Shown: piece by piece, positions 52,430-61,624 of the stretch | How the letters are laid out: the number at the start of each line of letters is the position of its first letter | How positions within the stretch are numbered: the first letter of the stretch is position 1 | Source: Christensenella intestinihominis | Lineage (GTDB): Bacteria; Bacillota; Clostridia; Christensenellales; Christensenellaceae | Assembly (NCBI RefSeq): GCF_001678845.1 | Contig: NZ_MAIQ01000005.1 | Coordinates: forward strand, 66,925 to 130,924 | Reading direction: 5' to 3' | Length of the DNA: 64,000 nucleotides | Position numbers and translations under genes: made by a program | Notes under the pieces: model-generated | Databases searched by the model: none | What the model was told of the DNA's origin: nothing | What the model saw: only the letters and a program-made list of their open reading frames with translations

Positions 52430-55309
52430 ATGGGTAAAAAAACAATGATAAAATTGATCGCGGCGGTGGTGGCAGTCATGCTGCTGACGGCCTGCGCATT
52501 CCAAAATAAGGATGCGGGCAGGGCGCCTGCCGCCGCGGGAAGCGGTACAAAAAACGGCGTAGTTACGCTGGGACAATTGGCGGACTACTTTATCAAAGCG
52601 GCGGATGATTATAATCCGGGCGCGGACCGCGCGGCGGTATTGGAAGGGCTGGAGGAATCCGAGCCTGCGACAAGATTGAAGATGTATGTGGTGGCCAGCC
52701 GGGCCTTTGGCAAGCTGCCCGCGCCGGAAGGAAACGCGCAGGCAATCGCACCGCCGGAGGCGGACCTCGCCGGGGTGCCGGACTGGGCAAAGGAAGAATT
52801 GCAGAACCTCACGGACAGCGGGGTGCTCAGCGCGTCGGATTTAGGACTTCCGGAGAAGGCGGAAGGAAACGAACCGGGCGATGCGCCGCCCTTTGAAGAC
52901 GGCGGCGATATAGGAAACGAATTGCCTTTTGCGGACAGCGGCGACGCAGACCGGCCGAATGATTTCTTTTCGGAGCCGGAGGAAGACGGCGGATACCAGG
53001 TCCCGGAGGGAGCGGTGCCGGACGTCGTTGGTGCAAAGCCGGGAAACGAGCCGGGGCAGGCGGTAAAAACCTCTTCCGGCGTTTCTGGGCAGGGAGCTTT
53101 GGCGGACCGCAGCGGCTTCGAGGTCACGGACGAGATGGAACCGGACATTGTAGCACCGGCGCCCGAGGGAGAACCGGACTTCCCGCTGCCCGGAGGCGGG
53201 GAAACGGAGTTTTCGGAAGACGAGATGGAGCCCGATACGGGGATGCCGCTGCCCGATGATGGACAGGAAAAACCCGGGGACGCTCCTTCGCAGGATGCAA
53301 GCGGAGCGGAAGGACCCGCTGCGGACGGCGGGGAAGAAGCCAAGGGCAAGGCAGGGGAGGCGCACAAAATGGACGATCCTGTCACAATGAAGGATGCGGA
53401 AATCCTTGCGGCGAGGATATTCGCGGCATATGGCACGAATCTGAGGGATGATTTTTACACGGCAGTCAATAAAAACGAGCTCGACGCGCTTAAAGCGGGC
53501 GGGGAGGAGGTTGCCGGCGGGTCGAGCAGCGTCGCGGCGAACACGGATAAGCAGCTTCACGACCTGATCCTGGGGATCGTGAACAGCGGCGAGGATTATC
53601 CCAAGGGAAGCCCGGAGCAGAAGATACGCGACCTTTACAACAACGTTCTTGATGCGGAAAAGCGCGAAAGCGCGGGGATCGAACCGCTGCGCGAATACCT
53701 GGACGCGGCGGACGCCGCGCAAAGCATGGAGGAATTGTATGCGGCGATCGCGCAGGCGGTCGGTGAGCTGGGCAACTTCGGGAACGGCATCTTCCCCATG
53801 ATCCCCGTGACGGACGCAAACGACAGCACGAAACGGGTCATGCAGCTGATGACGGCCACGCCGCTGCTGACCTCCCAGGAGGAATACGATGACCCGGAAA
53901 ACGAAACGCTGAAAAGCTATCGGGAAACCATGGTCAAACAGCTGGTGGCGGCGGGGGAAAGCGAAGCAGACGCGCAGCGTCATGCGGACGAGCTTCTCCG
54001 GCTGGAACGGGAACTCGTCCCCAGCATGATGGGCGCGGAAGAGGCGGCGGACCTCAAGAATGCCGGCAGCTACTATACGCCGCAGGACCTGGACGGGCTG
54101 ATGCCGCAGGCAAAGCCGTCGGGACTGCTGTCCGCGATTGGCCTCCCGCCGGACGCGCAAATGCTGGCCTATGACGCAGGGCTGTTTGAGGCTTATGCCA
54201 AATACTTCACGGACGAGAACCTGGAGCTGTTCAAATCCATGCAGAAGATGGCGCTTGTGTCAGGGTACTGCAAATCCTTAAGTCCGGGGCTGGAAGAAAG
54301 CATTTACGGGCCGGAACAGGCGCAGTCGCCGGAGGAGGCGGCGAACGAGGCGGTGCAAAGCCTGCTGTCCGACGAGCTCGGCCAGATGTACGTAGCAAAA
54401 TATTTCCCGCCGGAATCCAAGGCGGAGGTTGAAAAGATGGTGGGTCAAATGATCGACGCGTTCAAGGCGCGCGTGAACCGGCTTGATTGGATGGACGAGA
54501 ACACGAAGAAGGAGGCCTTGAAAAAGCTGGATTCCATTACGGTGCTCATCGGGTACCCGGACGAATGGGAGTTCAACGACGCGGAGATCAAAGGCACGCA
54601 GGAGGGCGGCAGTTATTTTGCAAACACGGCCGCAACCGAAGTAAAGAAATGGGAAAAAATGGTTGCGTCTCTGGATGAACCGGTCGATCCGCGCAGGTTT
54701 GCGCTCTCGGCGTACACCGTGAACGCGGCGGCGAGCAGGAACACCAATACGATCGTTTTCCCGGCGGGTATCCTGCAGGCGCCCTTCTACGATAAAAACG
54801 CTTCGTTTGAGGAAAACCTGGCGGCGATCGGCTCGACGATCGCCCACGAGATCACGCACATGTTTGACGACGGCGGCGCGCAATACGACGCGAACGGCAA
54901 TGTAACCGACTGGTGGTCCAAGGAAGACTATGAACACTTCCGGGAACTGTGCAAAAAAGCGGAAGCGTTCTACGACGGACGCGAAGCCGCGCCGGGGATT
55001 CCGACCGACGGAAAGGAAACCCTGAGCGAGAATATCTCGGATATCGGCGGGATCGCATGCGGGCTGGAAATCCTCGCGGGCATGGAAAACCCGGACTACG
55101 ACGCATTTTTCCGCAGCTATGCACGGCAGTGGACGCGGGCGGCAAATCATGCGGCGCTCGCGGATATCGCGGAGGGCGACGTGCACGCGCCCAACAATTT
55201 GAGGACAAACAGGGTGCTTGCGAACTTCCAGGAGTTTGCGGACACCTACGGGATCGGGCAGGACGACGGGATGTATGTCGCCCCCGAAGACCGGATCGAA
55301 ATCTGGTAA
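52430..55309 (+). CDS. M13-family metallopeptidase lipoprotein with acidic spacer
   Basis: A 959-residue exported endopeptidase (neprilysin/PepO family). The signal peptide ends in LLTAC, Cys at residue 23. Residues about 40-145 resemble a weak SLH domain (VPDWAKEELQNLTDSGVL). About 150-310 is Pro/Gly/Asp/Glu-rich with two DEMEPD units. The M13 fold then follows, with the Zn motif HEITH in IAHEITHMFDDGG, the third ligand in ENISDIGG, and NAAASRNTNTIVFPAGIL. The normal family is about 650-700 residues, so ~300 are an N-terminal addition, probably to span or anchor at the wall. A two-component system follows. Confidence 0.92.
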   Translation: MGKKTMIKLIAAVVAVMLLTACAFQNKDAGRAPAAAGSGTKNGVVTLGQLADYFIKAADDYNPGADRAAVLEGLEESEPATRLKMYVVASRAFGKLPAPEGNAQAIAPPEADLAGVPDWAKEELQNLTDSGVLSASDLGLPEKAEGNEPGDAPPFEDGGDIGNELPFADSGDADRPNDFFSEPEEDGGYQVPEGAVPDVVGAKPGNEPGQAVKTSSGVSGQGALADRSGFEVTDEMEPDIVAPAPEGEPDFPLPGGGETEFSEDEMEPDTGMPLPDDGQEKPGDAPSQDASGAEGPAADGGEEAKGKAGEAHKMDDPVTMKDAEILAARIFAAYGTNLRDDFYTAVNKNELDALKAGGEEVAGGSSSVAANTDKQLHDLILGIVNSGEDYPKGSPEQKIRDLYNNVLDAEKRESAGIEPLREYLDAADAAQSMEELYAAIAQAVGELGNFGNGIFPMIPVTDANDSTKRVMQLMTATPLLTSQEEYDDPENETLKSYRETMVKQLVAAGESEADAQRHADELLRLERELVPSMMGAEEAADLKNAGSYYTPQDLDGLMPQAKPSGLLSAIGLPPDAQMLAYDAGLFEAYAKYFTDENLELFKSMQKMALVSGYCKSLSPGLEESIYGPEQAQSPEEAANEAVQSLLSDELGQMYVAKYFPPESKAEVEKMVGQMIDAFKARVNRLDWMDENTKKEALKKLDSITVLIGYPDEWEFNDAEIKGTQEGGSYFANTAATEVKKWEKMVASLDEPVDPRRFALSAYTVNAAASRNTNTIVFPAGILQAPFYDKNASFEENLAAIGSTIAHEITHMFDDGGAQYDANGNVTDWWSKEDYEHFRELCKKAEAFYDGREAAPGIPTDGKETLSENISDIGGIACGLEILAGMENPDYDAFFRSYARQWTRAANHAALADIAEGDVHAPNNLRTNRVLANFQEFADTYGIGQDDGMYVAPEDRIEIW

Positions 55310-55843
55310 AACAAGATGGGCAGCGGGGCCGGGGAAGCAACCGGCCCTTTGCCGTTGACAAGCGGCGTGCAGTCCGTTACGCTTAGAATAATGGAAGGTA
55401 TGTGATTTCGTTCAAGGCTACTGGCCATTAGCCATGGGGCGCAGCGAAAGGCGCAGTTGCCTCTTGCTCAGACAGGCAGCCTTCGGCTAAACTCGCAACC
55501 CGGCAATCAGCCCCTCCCGCTGCACTGGTCGTCCTGCCACCGCATAATTCCGCCGGATCAAGCGCCACTGGAACGAAAAGGCGTGGAAGATTGATGCCGA
55601 GGCGTAGTCGCCGGGAGCACGCCTTTTTACTTGTTCTGCTCTTCGTGCAGAACTGCGTTTGACAGGCGGCCCCGTCTCTTCCCCCACGAAACTCACTTCG
55701 TTCGAGTTCCGTGGGGAAAAGGAGGAAGCGCCCGGTATGCGTAAATTTCCTGCGTAGCGGGAAATGGGAGCTAAGAGGGCAGCTTTCGACGTGCCGAACG
55801 AAATCACATAATTTCAAACGCCAAAAAGGCGGGGGGAACACGC
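55310..55843. other. 534-bp non-coding region with dispersed repeat
   Basis: A small GGGCCGG/CCGGCCC hairpin (55326-55347) follows the peptidase gene. The rest, read on the minus strand, contains GTGAGTTTCGTGGGGGAAGAG (55712 down) and a following tract similar to 4531-4600, plus a weaker match near 9270-9300. The sequence is stop-poor on the minus strand (55428-55841) but the translation is Arg/Ser/Cys-rich with no recognisable domain and no ribosome site, so I do not call a gene. CCCCACGAAACTC...GAGTTCCGTGGGG (55684-55717) is a clear inverted repeat. Confidence 0.55.
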
Positions 55844-56527
55844 ATGAAACTACTTCTGGTGGAAGATGAAAAGCTGCTGTCCAAATCGATTGCCAAGGGG
55901 CTTACGATGCTGGGATACGCGGTGGATTGCGCCTACGACGGCGAGGAGGCGCTTTATTTGTACGAGCTCAATGAATACGACCTGATGATCCTCGACCTCA
56001 ACCTTCCAAAGCTGGATGGGATGGAGGTGCTTCGGCGTATCCGCGCACAGGACGCGGACTTCCGCATCCTGATCCTGTCGGCGCGCAACTCGCTGGACGA
56101 TAAAATAACCGGCCTTGACAGCGGCAGCAACGACTACCTGACCAAGCCGTTTGAATTCGCGGAGCTGGAAGCGCGCATCCGCAGCCTGCTGCGCAGGGAT
56201 TTCACTACGCGGGATACCACGCTGCGCTGTGGAGCCCTCAGCATGGATACCGCCGCGCGCCGCGTGCTTTGCGGAGGGAAAGAGATTGAACTGACGCGTA
56301 AGGAATATGCGCTGCTGGAATACCTGATGACGCATGCGGGGCGCGTCGTGAGCGCGGAAGAGCTGATTGAGCACGCGTGGGATAGCGAAAAGGACCTGTT
56401 TTCCAATTCCTTTCGCTTCCACATCCATTCCCTGCGCAAAAAGCTGGAAGCGGCGGGTGCGGGAGACTATATTGTGACCCAGCGCGGACAGGGCTACCGC
56501 ATCCAAAATCCGGAGGAAAAACGATGA
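55844..56527 (+). CDS. OmpR/PhoB-family response regulator
   Basis: A 227-residue regulator: REC domain with LMILDLNLPKLDG (phospho-Asp) and TKPFE (Lys), then a winged-helix DNA-binding domain ending TQRGQGYRIQ. It starts with the standard MKLLLVEDEKLLSKS. It overlaps the kinase gene by 4 bp. It likely controls nearby genes such as the M13 peptidase or wall functions, but no target site was identified. Confidence 0.95.
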   Translation: MKLLLVEDEKLLSKSIAKGLTMLGYAVDCAYDGEEALYLYELNEYDLMILDLNLPKLDGMEVLRRIRAQDADFRILILSARNSLDDKITGLDSGSNDYLTKPFEFAELEARIRSLLRRDFTTRDTTLRCGALSMDTAARRVLCGGKEIELTRKEYALLEYLMTHAGRVVSAEELIEHAWDSEKDLFSNSFRFHIHSLRKKLEAAGAGDYIVTQRGQGYRIQNPEEKR

Positions 56528-57654
56528 AAAAGTGGACATTACAGGCCCGGATCACCCTGATCGTGGGCGTGATTCTCGCGGCGGCGTGCATATTGCTCAC
56601 GGCAAATTCGCTGTTTGCCGCGAACACCTATTATGGGGATTACGCGGCCATGATGGAGGCCGGGCTTATTGAAGTCGATTCTGCCGCGCCCGGCGGCGGG
56701 TCGGAATTGGTGGTTTCAGAGGCGAACGAAGGCTACAGGGAGGCTACCGATAAGTTTTCCGGCCAGTCCGTCCTGGGGCTGGTGTTGATCGCAATCGCGG
56801 CGGTGGCAATCACCTATTGGGTCACCGGCCGCACGATGAAGCCGCTGCGGGAGCTTACGGGCTCCGTGGGAAAGGTGGACGACCGGAACCTGCATGAACG
56901 GCTGGAGCTTCCCGGGGCGCAGGGCGAAGTGCTGGCGCTGGAAGAATCCTTCAACCGCATGCTGGGGCGGCTGGAGGACGCGTTCCTGATCCAAAAGAAT
57001 TTTGCGTCCAATGCGGCCCATGAATTAAAGACGCCCCTTGCGGTCATCAAATCCTCTTTGCAAGTGCTGGAAATGAACCCGCGCCCGGGGGAAGGGGATT
57101 ACCGCGAATTTATGCAGGATACGAAGGAAAGCCTTGAGCGCATTATCAAAACGGTGGACGGCCTGCTTGCGCTGGCGACGCCGGACGCGGGCTCCGCGGA
57201 CGAAGCGGTTGCGCTGCGCCCGCTGCTAAGCCAGGCAGCAGGCGAACTTTCCGCACAGGCAAAGGAAAGCGGGGTATCCTTATCCGTTTTAGAAGGGGAG
57301 GATATGACGGTGCGTGGCAATCCGAACCTCCTTTACCGCGCGTTTTATAACCTGGTCGAGAATGCCGTCAAATACAACCGCCCGGGCGGAACGGTTAAGG
57401 TGACGCTGGAGCGGCAGGGCGGCAAGGCCGCCGTCCGGATCGAAGATACGGGGCCCGGCATAGGGGCGGAAGAATTGCGGCATATTTTCGAGCCGTTCTA
57501 CCGCGCAGACCCGTCCCGTTCCCAGCGCATCCCGGGCTCCGGCCTCGGGCTGTCCGTGGTGAAGATGATTCTGGAACGGCACCACGGCGAAATCGAGGTA
57601 CAGAGCAAACCGGGGGAAGGAACGGTCTTTACCGTCACGCTGCCGCAGGCTTGA
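56524..57654 (+). CDS. Membrane sensor histidine kinase
   Basis: A 376-residue kinase with two membrane helices (about 10-32 and 80-98) enclosing a ~45-residue extracytoplasmic loop, a HAMP-like linker (TGRTMKPLRELTGSV), HisKA with the phospho-His in NAAHELKTPLAVI, and HATPase with ENAVKYNRPGG, DTGPGIG and GSGLGLSVV. The short loop suggests membrane or intramembrane sensing. Partner of the regulator encoded before it. Confidence 0.95.
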   Translation: MKKWTLQARITLIVGVILAAACILLTANSLFAANTYYGDYAAMMEAGLIEVDSAAPGGGSELVVSEANEGYREATDKFSGQSVLGLVLIAIAAVAITYWVTGRTMKPLRELTGSVGKVDDRNLHERLELPGAQGEVLALEESFNRMLGRLEDAFLIQKNFASNAAHELKTPLAVIKSSLQVLEMNPRPGEGDYREFMQDTKESLERIIKTVDGLLALATPDAGSADEAVALRPLLSQAAGELSAQAKESGVSLSVLEGEDMTVRGNPNLLYRAFYNLVENAVKYNRPGGTVKVTLERQGGKAAVRIEDTGPGIGAEELRHIFEPFYRADPSRSQRIPGSGLGLSVVKMILERHHGEIEVQSKPGEGTVFTVTLPQA

Positions 57655-57932
57655 CGGCTTGGCGGACAATATACCCGACAATACAGGGTGCATTTTTGAA
57701 AACCCGCATAAAACAGATGAAATCGGGAGTGTGACAGATATGTGCTTAACCCGTCCAATGTCTCGGTTTTCATTGTTATCGAGTTGATATTTGCGGCACG
57801 GTTTGTTATACTTCATAAAAAGCTGGTATATTATGAGCAAGATTCGCAAATGTTTTCACGGGAATATTCTGTAAGGATATAGGAAACAGGCGAATGGGCT
57901 CTACAGGATATATCCGGCGGAGGATATGAAGC

Positions 57933-60119
57933 ATGGATAAGCGATACGGCTTTGATTATAAAACTATTTTGGAACATATTCCGGGCGGGGCGCAGCTGCG
58001 CCAAAATGACGAAGATTTTACCATAGAAGAGGTCAATCAGGAATTTTTAGAGATGGTCGGGTTCACCCGGGAGGAAATTTCCGGCAGGTTTTGCAACCGT
58101 TTTTCCGAAATGATCCATCCTGACGACCGGGAGAAAATCCGTGAAGAAATAGCAGAACAGCTGGCAACAGGAAATAAGGCAACCCTTCAATACCGTGTGA
58201 TCTGCAAAGACGAAACTTATAAATGGGTGATGGAAAGCGGGCGCCTGGCTTGCACCGGAGACGGGAGGAAACGGATTTTTTGCGTGCTGTTGGATATTAC
58301 CGGCCCCGTAAATAAACGTGAAAAGATGCGCATGTCGCTGGAACGTTACCAGATTGTCATGGACCAGGCGAAGGATATTATTTTTGAGTGGAATATTGTG
58401 GAAGACACGGTGATATGTTCCGCAAATTGGGAAAAGAAGTTTGGGTATACCCCCCTTCGCAGCGGGCTGAGCCATCAACCGATGCTGCTCCGCCACATCC
58501 ATCCGGAGGACGTGCCCGCCCTGCTTGAGCTGATGGAAAATATGAAGGCCGGTGCGGCCTATGCGGCCGCTGAAAGCCGTTTCCAAAATGGGAACGGCGA
58601 TTATTTCTGGTGCCGGGTCAGGACGACCAATCAATATGATGCTGCCGGAAAGCCTGTGAAGGTAGTCGGCATCATTACGGATATTGACGAAGAAAAACGG
58701 ATGATTGACGACCTCCGAAAAAGGGCGGAAAAGGATGCGCTGACAGGATTATACAACCGGGAAGAAACGGAACGGCAAATCCGCGGCCATCTGGAGAATG
58801 CGCCAAATGAACGCTGCGCACTGTACATCATCGATACTGATAATTTCAAACTGATTAATGACGGCCAGGGTCACCTTTTTGGGGATGCGGTCCTGTCGGA
58901 ACTCGCGGCGGGTATGAAAAAGATAACGCGCCGAAACGACGTAGCGGGCAGGATTGGCGGGGACGAGTTTATGATTCTGGTCAAGGATATTCCTTCCAGG
59001 GAAGCGGCGGAGGATAAGGCGAAAAAGCTGGTGGATATGTTCCGGAATTTGTTTCTGGATGAAAAACAGGCCGTTGCGGTTACGTGCAGTATTGGCGCGG
59101 CAATTTATCCGGACGACGGCGAGACGTTCCAGTCCCTGTACCGCAGCGCCGACCTGGCGCTTTATGAGGCGAAAAGCCGGGGAAAAAACCGGTATGTGTT
59201 TTTTGAATCCGACAAGACGCTGGCGGCGGGAATGGCGGGCTATTCTTCCCTGGGCTCGGCGATTGATTCGGACCAACGGAACTCCGGCGTGCCCGGAGAC
59301 CTGGTCAGCTATGTGTTCCAAATCCTCTATGATACCGGGGACATAAGAAATGCGATCCAGCTTATTTTGGAAATTGTGGGGAAACGGTTCGATGTCAGCC
59401 GTGCATACATTTTTGAAAACAGCGAGGACGGAAAATATACGAGTAATACCTATGAGTGGTGTAACGAGGGGATTGTGCCGCAAAAAGAAAACCTGCAGAA
59501 TTTTCCCTATGAGGGGATGGACGACTATGAGGCCCTGTTTAAGGACGATTCCGTTTTTTACTGCCGTGATATCCATGCATTGAAGCCGGAGCAGGTCGCA
59601 TTGTTTGAAAGCCAGGGAATTTGTTCCACCCTCCAGTGTGCAATCCGCGAGGATGAAAAATTCCACGGTTTCGTCGGGTTTGACGAATGCACCGGTACGC
59701 GGCTATGGACGAAGGAAGAGATCGGTATGCTCTCCCTGGTTTCCCAGCTGCTGGTTACATTTTTACAGAAAAACCGGATCGCGGAGCGTGATTACCAACT
59801 GGCGGTCCGGCTTAATACAATTCTTGACGTGCAGGACGCATATATCTATGCGATTGACCGGGAAAGCTACCAGCTGCTTTATATTAACCACAAAACAAAG
59901 GAACTGGACCCGGAAGCAGAACTTGGAATGACGTGCCACAGCGCATTTTTCGGGAAAAACACACCCTGTGAGAATTGCCCGCTGTCCGGAGGAGCCGGGG
60001 AGATTTACAATCCGCGGTACGGGGTCTGGACGAGGGTGCGCGTTGCGCCCATGAAATGGGGAGACAACGACGCCTATCTGCTCACCTGCTTTGACATTAC
60101 GGAGTACAAAAAAATGTAG
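57933..60119 (+). CDS. Multi-sensor diguanylate cyclase (PAS-PAS-GGDEF-GAF-PAS)
   Basis: A 728-residue soluble protein. PAS 1 (about 15-115), PAS 2 (about 135-255), a GGDEF domain (about 270-430) with the active motif GRIGGDEF and an RRND stretch five residues before it that fits the RxxD inhibitory site, a GAF-like domain (about 455-610), and a terminal PAS-like unit with GMTCHSAF and PCENCP. The Cys pairs of this last unit may bind metal or sense redox. It should make cyclic di-GMP, the substrate of the HD-GYP protein at 12597-13649. Sensor domains following GGDEF are uncommon. Confidence 0.92.
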   Translation: MDKRYGFDYKTILEHIPGGAQLRQNDEDFTIEEVNQEFLEMVGFTREEISGRFCNRFSEMIHPDDREKIREEIAEQLATGNKATLQYRVICKDETYKWVMESGRLACTGDGRKRIFCVLLDITGPVNKREKMRMSLERYQIVMDQAKDIIFEWNIVEDTVICSANWEKKFGYTPLRSGLSHQPMLLRHIHPEDVPALLELMENMKAGAAYAAAESRFQNGNGDYFWCRVRTTNQYDAAGKPVKVVGIITDIDEEKRMIDDLRKRAEKDALTGLYNREETERQIRGHLENAPNERCALYIIDTDNFKLINDGQGHLFGDAVLSELAAGMKKITRRNDVAGRIGGDEFMILVKDIPSREAAEDKAKKLVDMFRNLFLDEKQAVAVTCSIGAAIYPDDGETFQSLYRSADLALYEAKSRGKNRYVFFESDKTLAAGMAGYSSLGSAIDSDQRNSGVPGDLVSYVFQILYDTGDIRNAIQLILEIVGKRFDVSRAYIFENSEDGKYTSNTYEWCNEGIVPQKENLQNFPYEGMDDYEALFKDDSVFYCRDIHALKPEQVALFESQGICSTLQCAIREDEKFHGFVGFDECTGTRLWTKEEIGMLSLVSQLLVTFLQKNRIAERDYQLAVRLNTILDVQDAYIYAIDRESYQLLYINHKTKELDPEAELGMTCHSAFFGKNTPCENCPLSGGAGEIYNPRYGVWTRVRVAPMKWGDNDAYLLTCFDITEYKKM

Positions 60120-60247
60120 ATGCCGGATGCCGAAAAGGGAATCGGCAAAGGGCTTTTATATCCTTCAAGAAGAACCGGCCTGTAATAGCCGGGCCATTCT
60201 GAAAATGTATAACGATGGGGCAAAGGATAAGGGCAATGATTTCCTGC

Positions 60248-60276
60248 CCCCGTATTCCGGGGTAAATTTTTTTTTT
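60248..60276 (+). terminator. Possible weak terminator
   Basis: CCCCG-TATTC-CGGGG with a long T-run from 60267. The stem is only 5 bp. It separates the cyclase gene from the His-rich gene; the 235-bp spacer holds nothing else clear. Confidence 0.55.
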
Positions 60277-60355
60277 GTTTTTTTAAAAATTCCTGAATGG
60301 ATTCCGGGACCTGAATCGTATTCGTAGTGAAAACAAATTCAGGAGGGAAGAAAAA

Positions 60356-61123
60356 ATGAAAAAAAGATGGATTGTATCGGTAGTGGCAGCGGCGGTCGCT
60401 GCGGTTGTAATGGTTACGGGAACCGCAATGGCGGCAGGACCGAAACGGGTGGATTACCGTCCGCAGGCGATAAAAGAAAGCGCCCGGCCGACGGTGGAAC
60501 AGAAGTCGGCAAGCGAGCCTTCCCCGCAGGAACTGCCGAAGGAGGAAACGGCAGCAGCGCCGCAGGCAGCTTCCGCAAGCGGCGTTTCCTGTCCGGAGCA
60601 TGGCGGCAATTGTCCGTCGGGCTGTACATGGGAAAGCGGAACGGCAGCCGGACAAACGGAAAACGGCGGATGCCCGTATCACGGAACGGATTGCCCCGAC
60701 GATTGTATGTGGTCCCATGACGGCGCCGGATGTAGTTGGTATGACAGCAGCACGGGAACATGCCCGAAGCACGATGGATATTGCCATAACGGCAGCAACG
60801 GCGGCAGTGCCCCGACGGGGAACGGATATCATGATGAAGACCACAGTGCGGATCATGAGGAATACCATGACGCAGATCATGATGTGGATCATGGAGTAAA
60901 TCATGACGAGGTTCACGATACCGGCCACGAGGAAGACCATGTTAACGGCCACAATGAAGACCATGATGCGGGCGATGCCAAAGACCACGATATAGATCAT
61001 AATGAAGACCATGATACGGGCCATGACGCGGGGCATAATGAAGACCACGATACGGGCCACGACGCGGGGCATAATGAAGACCACAATGGAGATGGGCAGC
61101 ATCACGGCGGAAGGCATCACTAA
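60356..61123 (+). CDS. Exported Cys/His-rich protein with His-Asp-Glu repeats
   Basis: A 255-residue protein with a clear signal peptide (cleavage near AMA-AG, residue 27). Residues about 30-75 are a linker. About 79-145 hold three Cys/His units of the type CPxHxxxCxxxC (CPEHGGNC, CPYHGTDC, CPKHDGYC). About 150-255 is almost wholly His, Asp, Glu, Gly and Asn, ending in tandem HNEDHDTGHDAG repeats. No known enzyme fold. Such composition points to binding of Zn, Ni or Cu outside the cell. It lies 18 bp before an ECF sigma gene, so it is likely part of the same response. AGGAGGG precedes ATG. Confidence 0.8.
   Translation: MKKRWIVSVVAAAVAAVVMVTGTAMAAGPKRVDYRPQAIKESARPTVEQKSASEPSPQELPKEETAAAPQAASASGVSCPEHGGNCPSGCTWESGTAAGQTENGGCPYHGTDCPDDCMWSHDGAGCSWYDSSTGTCPKHDGYCHNGSNGGSAPTGNGYHDEDHSADHEEYHDADHDVDHGVNHDEVHDTGHEEDHVNGHNEDHDAGDAKDHDIDHNEDHDTGHDAGHNEDHDTGHDAGHNEDHNGDGQHHGGRHH
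60998..61087 (+). repeat. 36-bp coding tandem repeat
   Basis: Units begin at 60998, 61034 and 61070 (third partial), each opening CATAATGAAGACCA and encoding HNEDHDTGHDAG. The first two units differ by two silent T/C changes, so the repeat number has probably changed recently. Confidence 0.9.
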
Positions 61124-61141
61124 ACCAGACTGGGGCGGCGC

Positions 61142-61624
61142 ATGAAAAGCGAGGATGAAATACGGGACACGGTGGAATGCTATTCGGATATGGTTCGGCG
61201 GGTCTGCTTCGTGTATTTGAAAAACCATGAGGACTGTGAGGATATTTTCCAGGATGTTTTTATAAAATACGCAACATCCACAAAGCGCTTCGAGGACAGC
61301 GGCCATTTAAAGGCGTGGATTCTCCGTGTAAGTATCAACCGGTGCAAGGACTGGTTAAAGCGTTCCGCACGGCGGGACCGCCCGCTGGAAGAAATTTACG
61401 GGCTGGCGCTTGAGGAAACCGACGGCAGGCGCGAGGTGCTTGAAGCGGTCACCCTGCTGCCGGAGGACTACAGGACGGTTGTTTACCTGCACTATTACGA
61501 GGGATATACGGCCCCCGAAATCGGAAAACTGATACGCAAAAACACAAATACGGTATACACATGGCTCGGTCGGGCGCGGGATATGCTGAAGGAAAGGCTG
61601 GAGGGTGAAGCGTATGCGCGATAA
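61142..61624 (+). CDS. ECF-type RNA polymerase sigma factor
   Basis: A 160-residue two-domain sigma factor. Region 2 is seen in YSDMVRRVCFVYLKNHEDCEDIFQDVFIKY and region 4 in LPEDYRTVVYLHYYEGYTAPEIGKLIRKNTNTVYTWLGRARDML. It overlaps the anti-sigma gene by 11 bp. Membrane anti-sigma factors with an outside sensor domain usually hold such sigmas inactive until a signal arrives. No matching target promoter was identified upstream of the His-rich gene. Confidence 0.93.
   Translation: MKSEDEIRDTVECYSDMVRRVCFVYLKNHEDCEDIFQDVFIKYATSTKRFEDSGHLKAWILRVSINRCKDWLKRSARRDRPLEEIYGLALEETDGRREVLEAVTLLPEDYRTVVYLHYYEGYTAPEIGKLIRKNTNTVYTWLGRARDMLKERLEGEAYAR

Noticed and set aside
55428-55841. 137-residue minus-strand frame in the spacer before the response regulator
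   Set aside because: Arg/Ser/Cys-rich with no recognisable domain or ribosome site; the sequence belongs to the dispersed repeat family.
60074-61306. 410-residue hydrophobic minus-strand frame
   Set aside because: Its Ile/Met/Val repeats are only the complement of the His/Asp repeats (ATGATC-type codons) in the exported protein gene.
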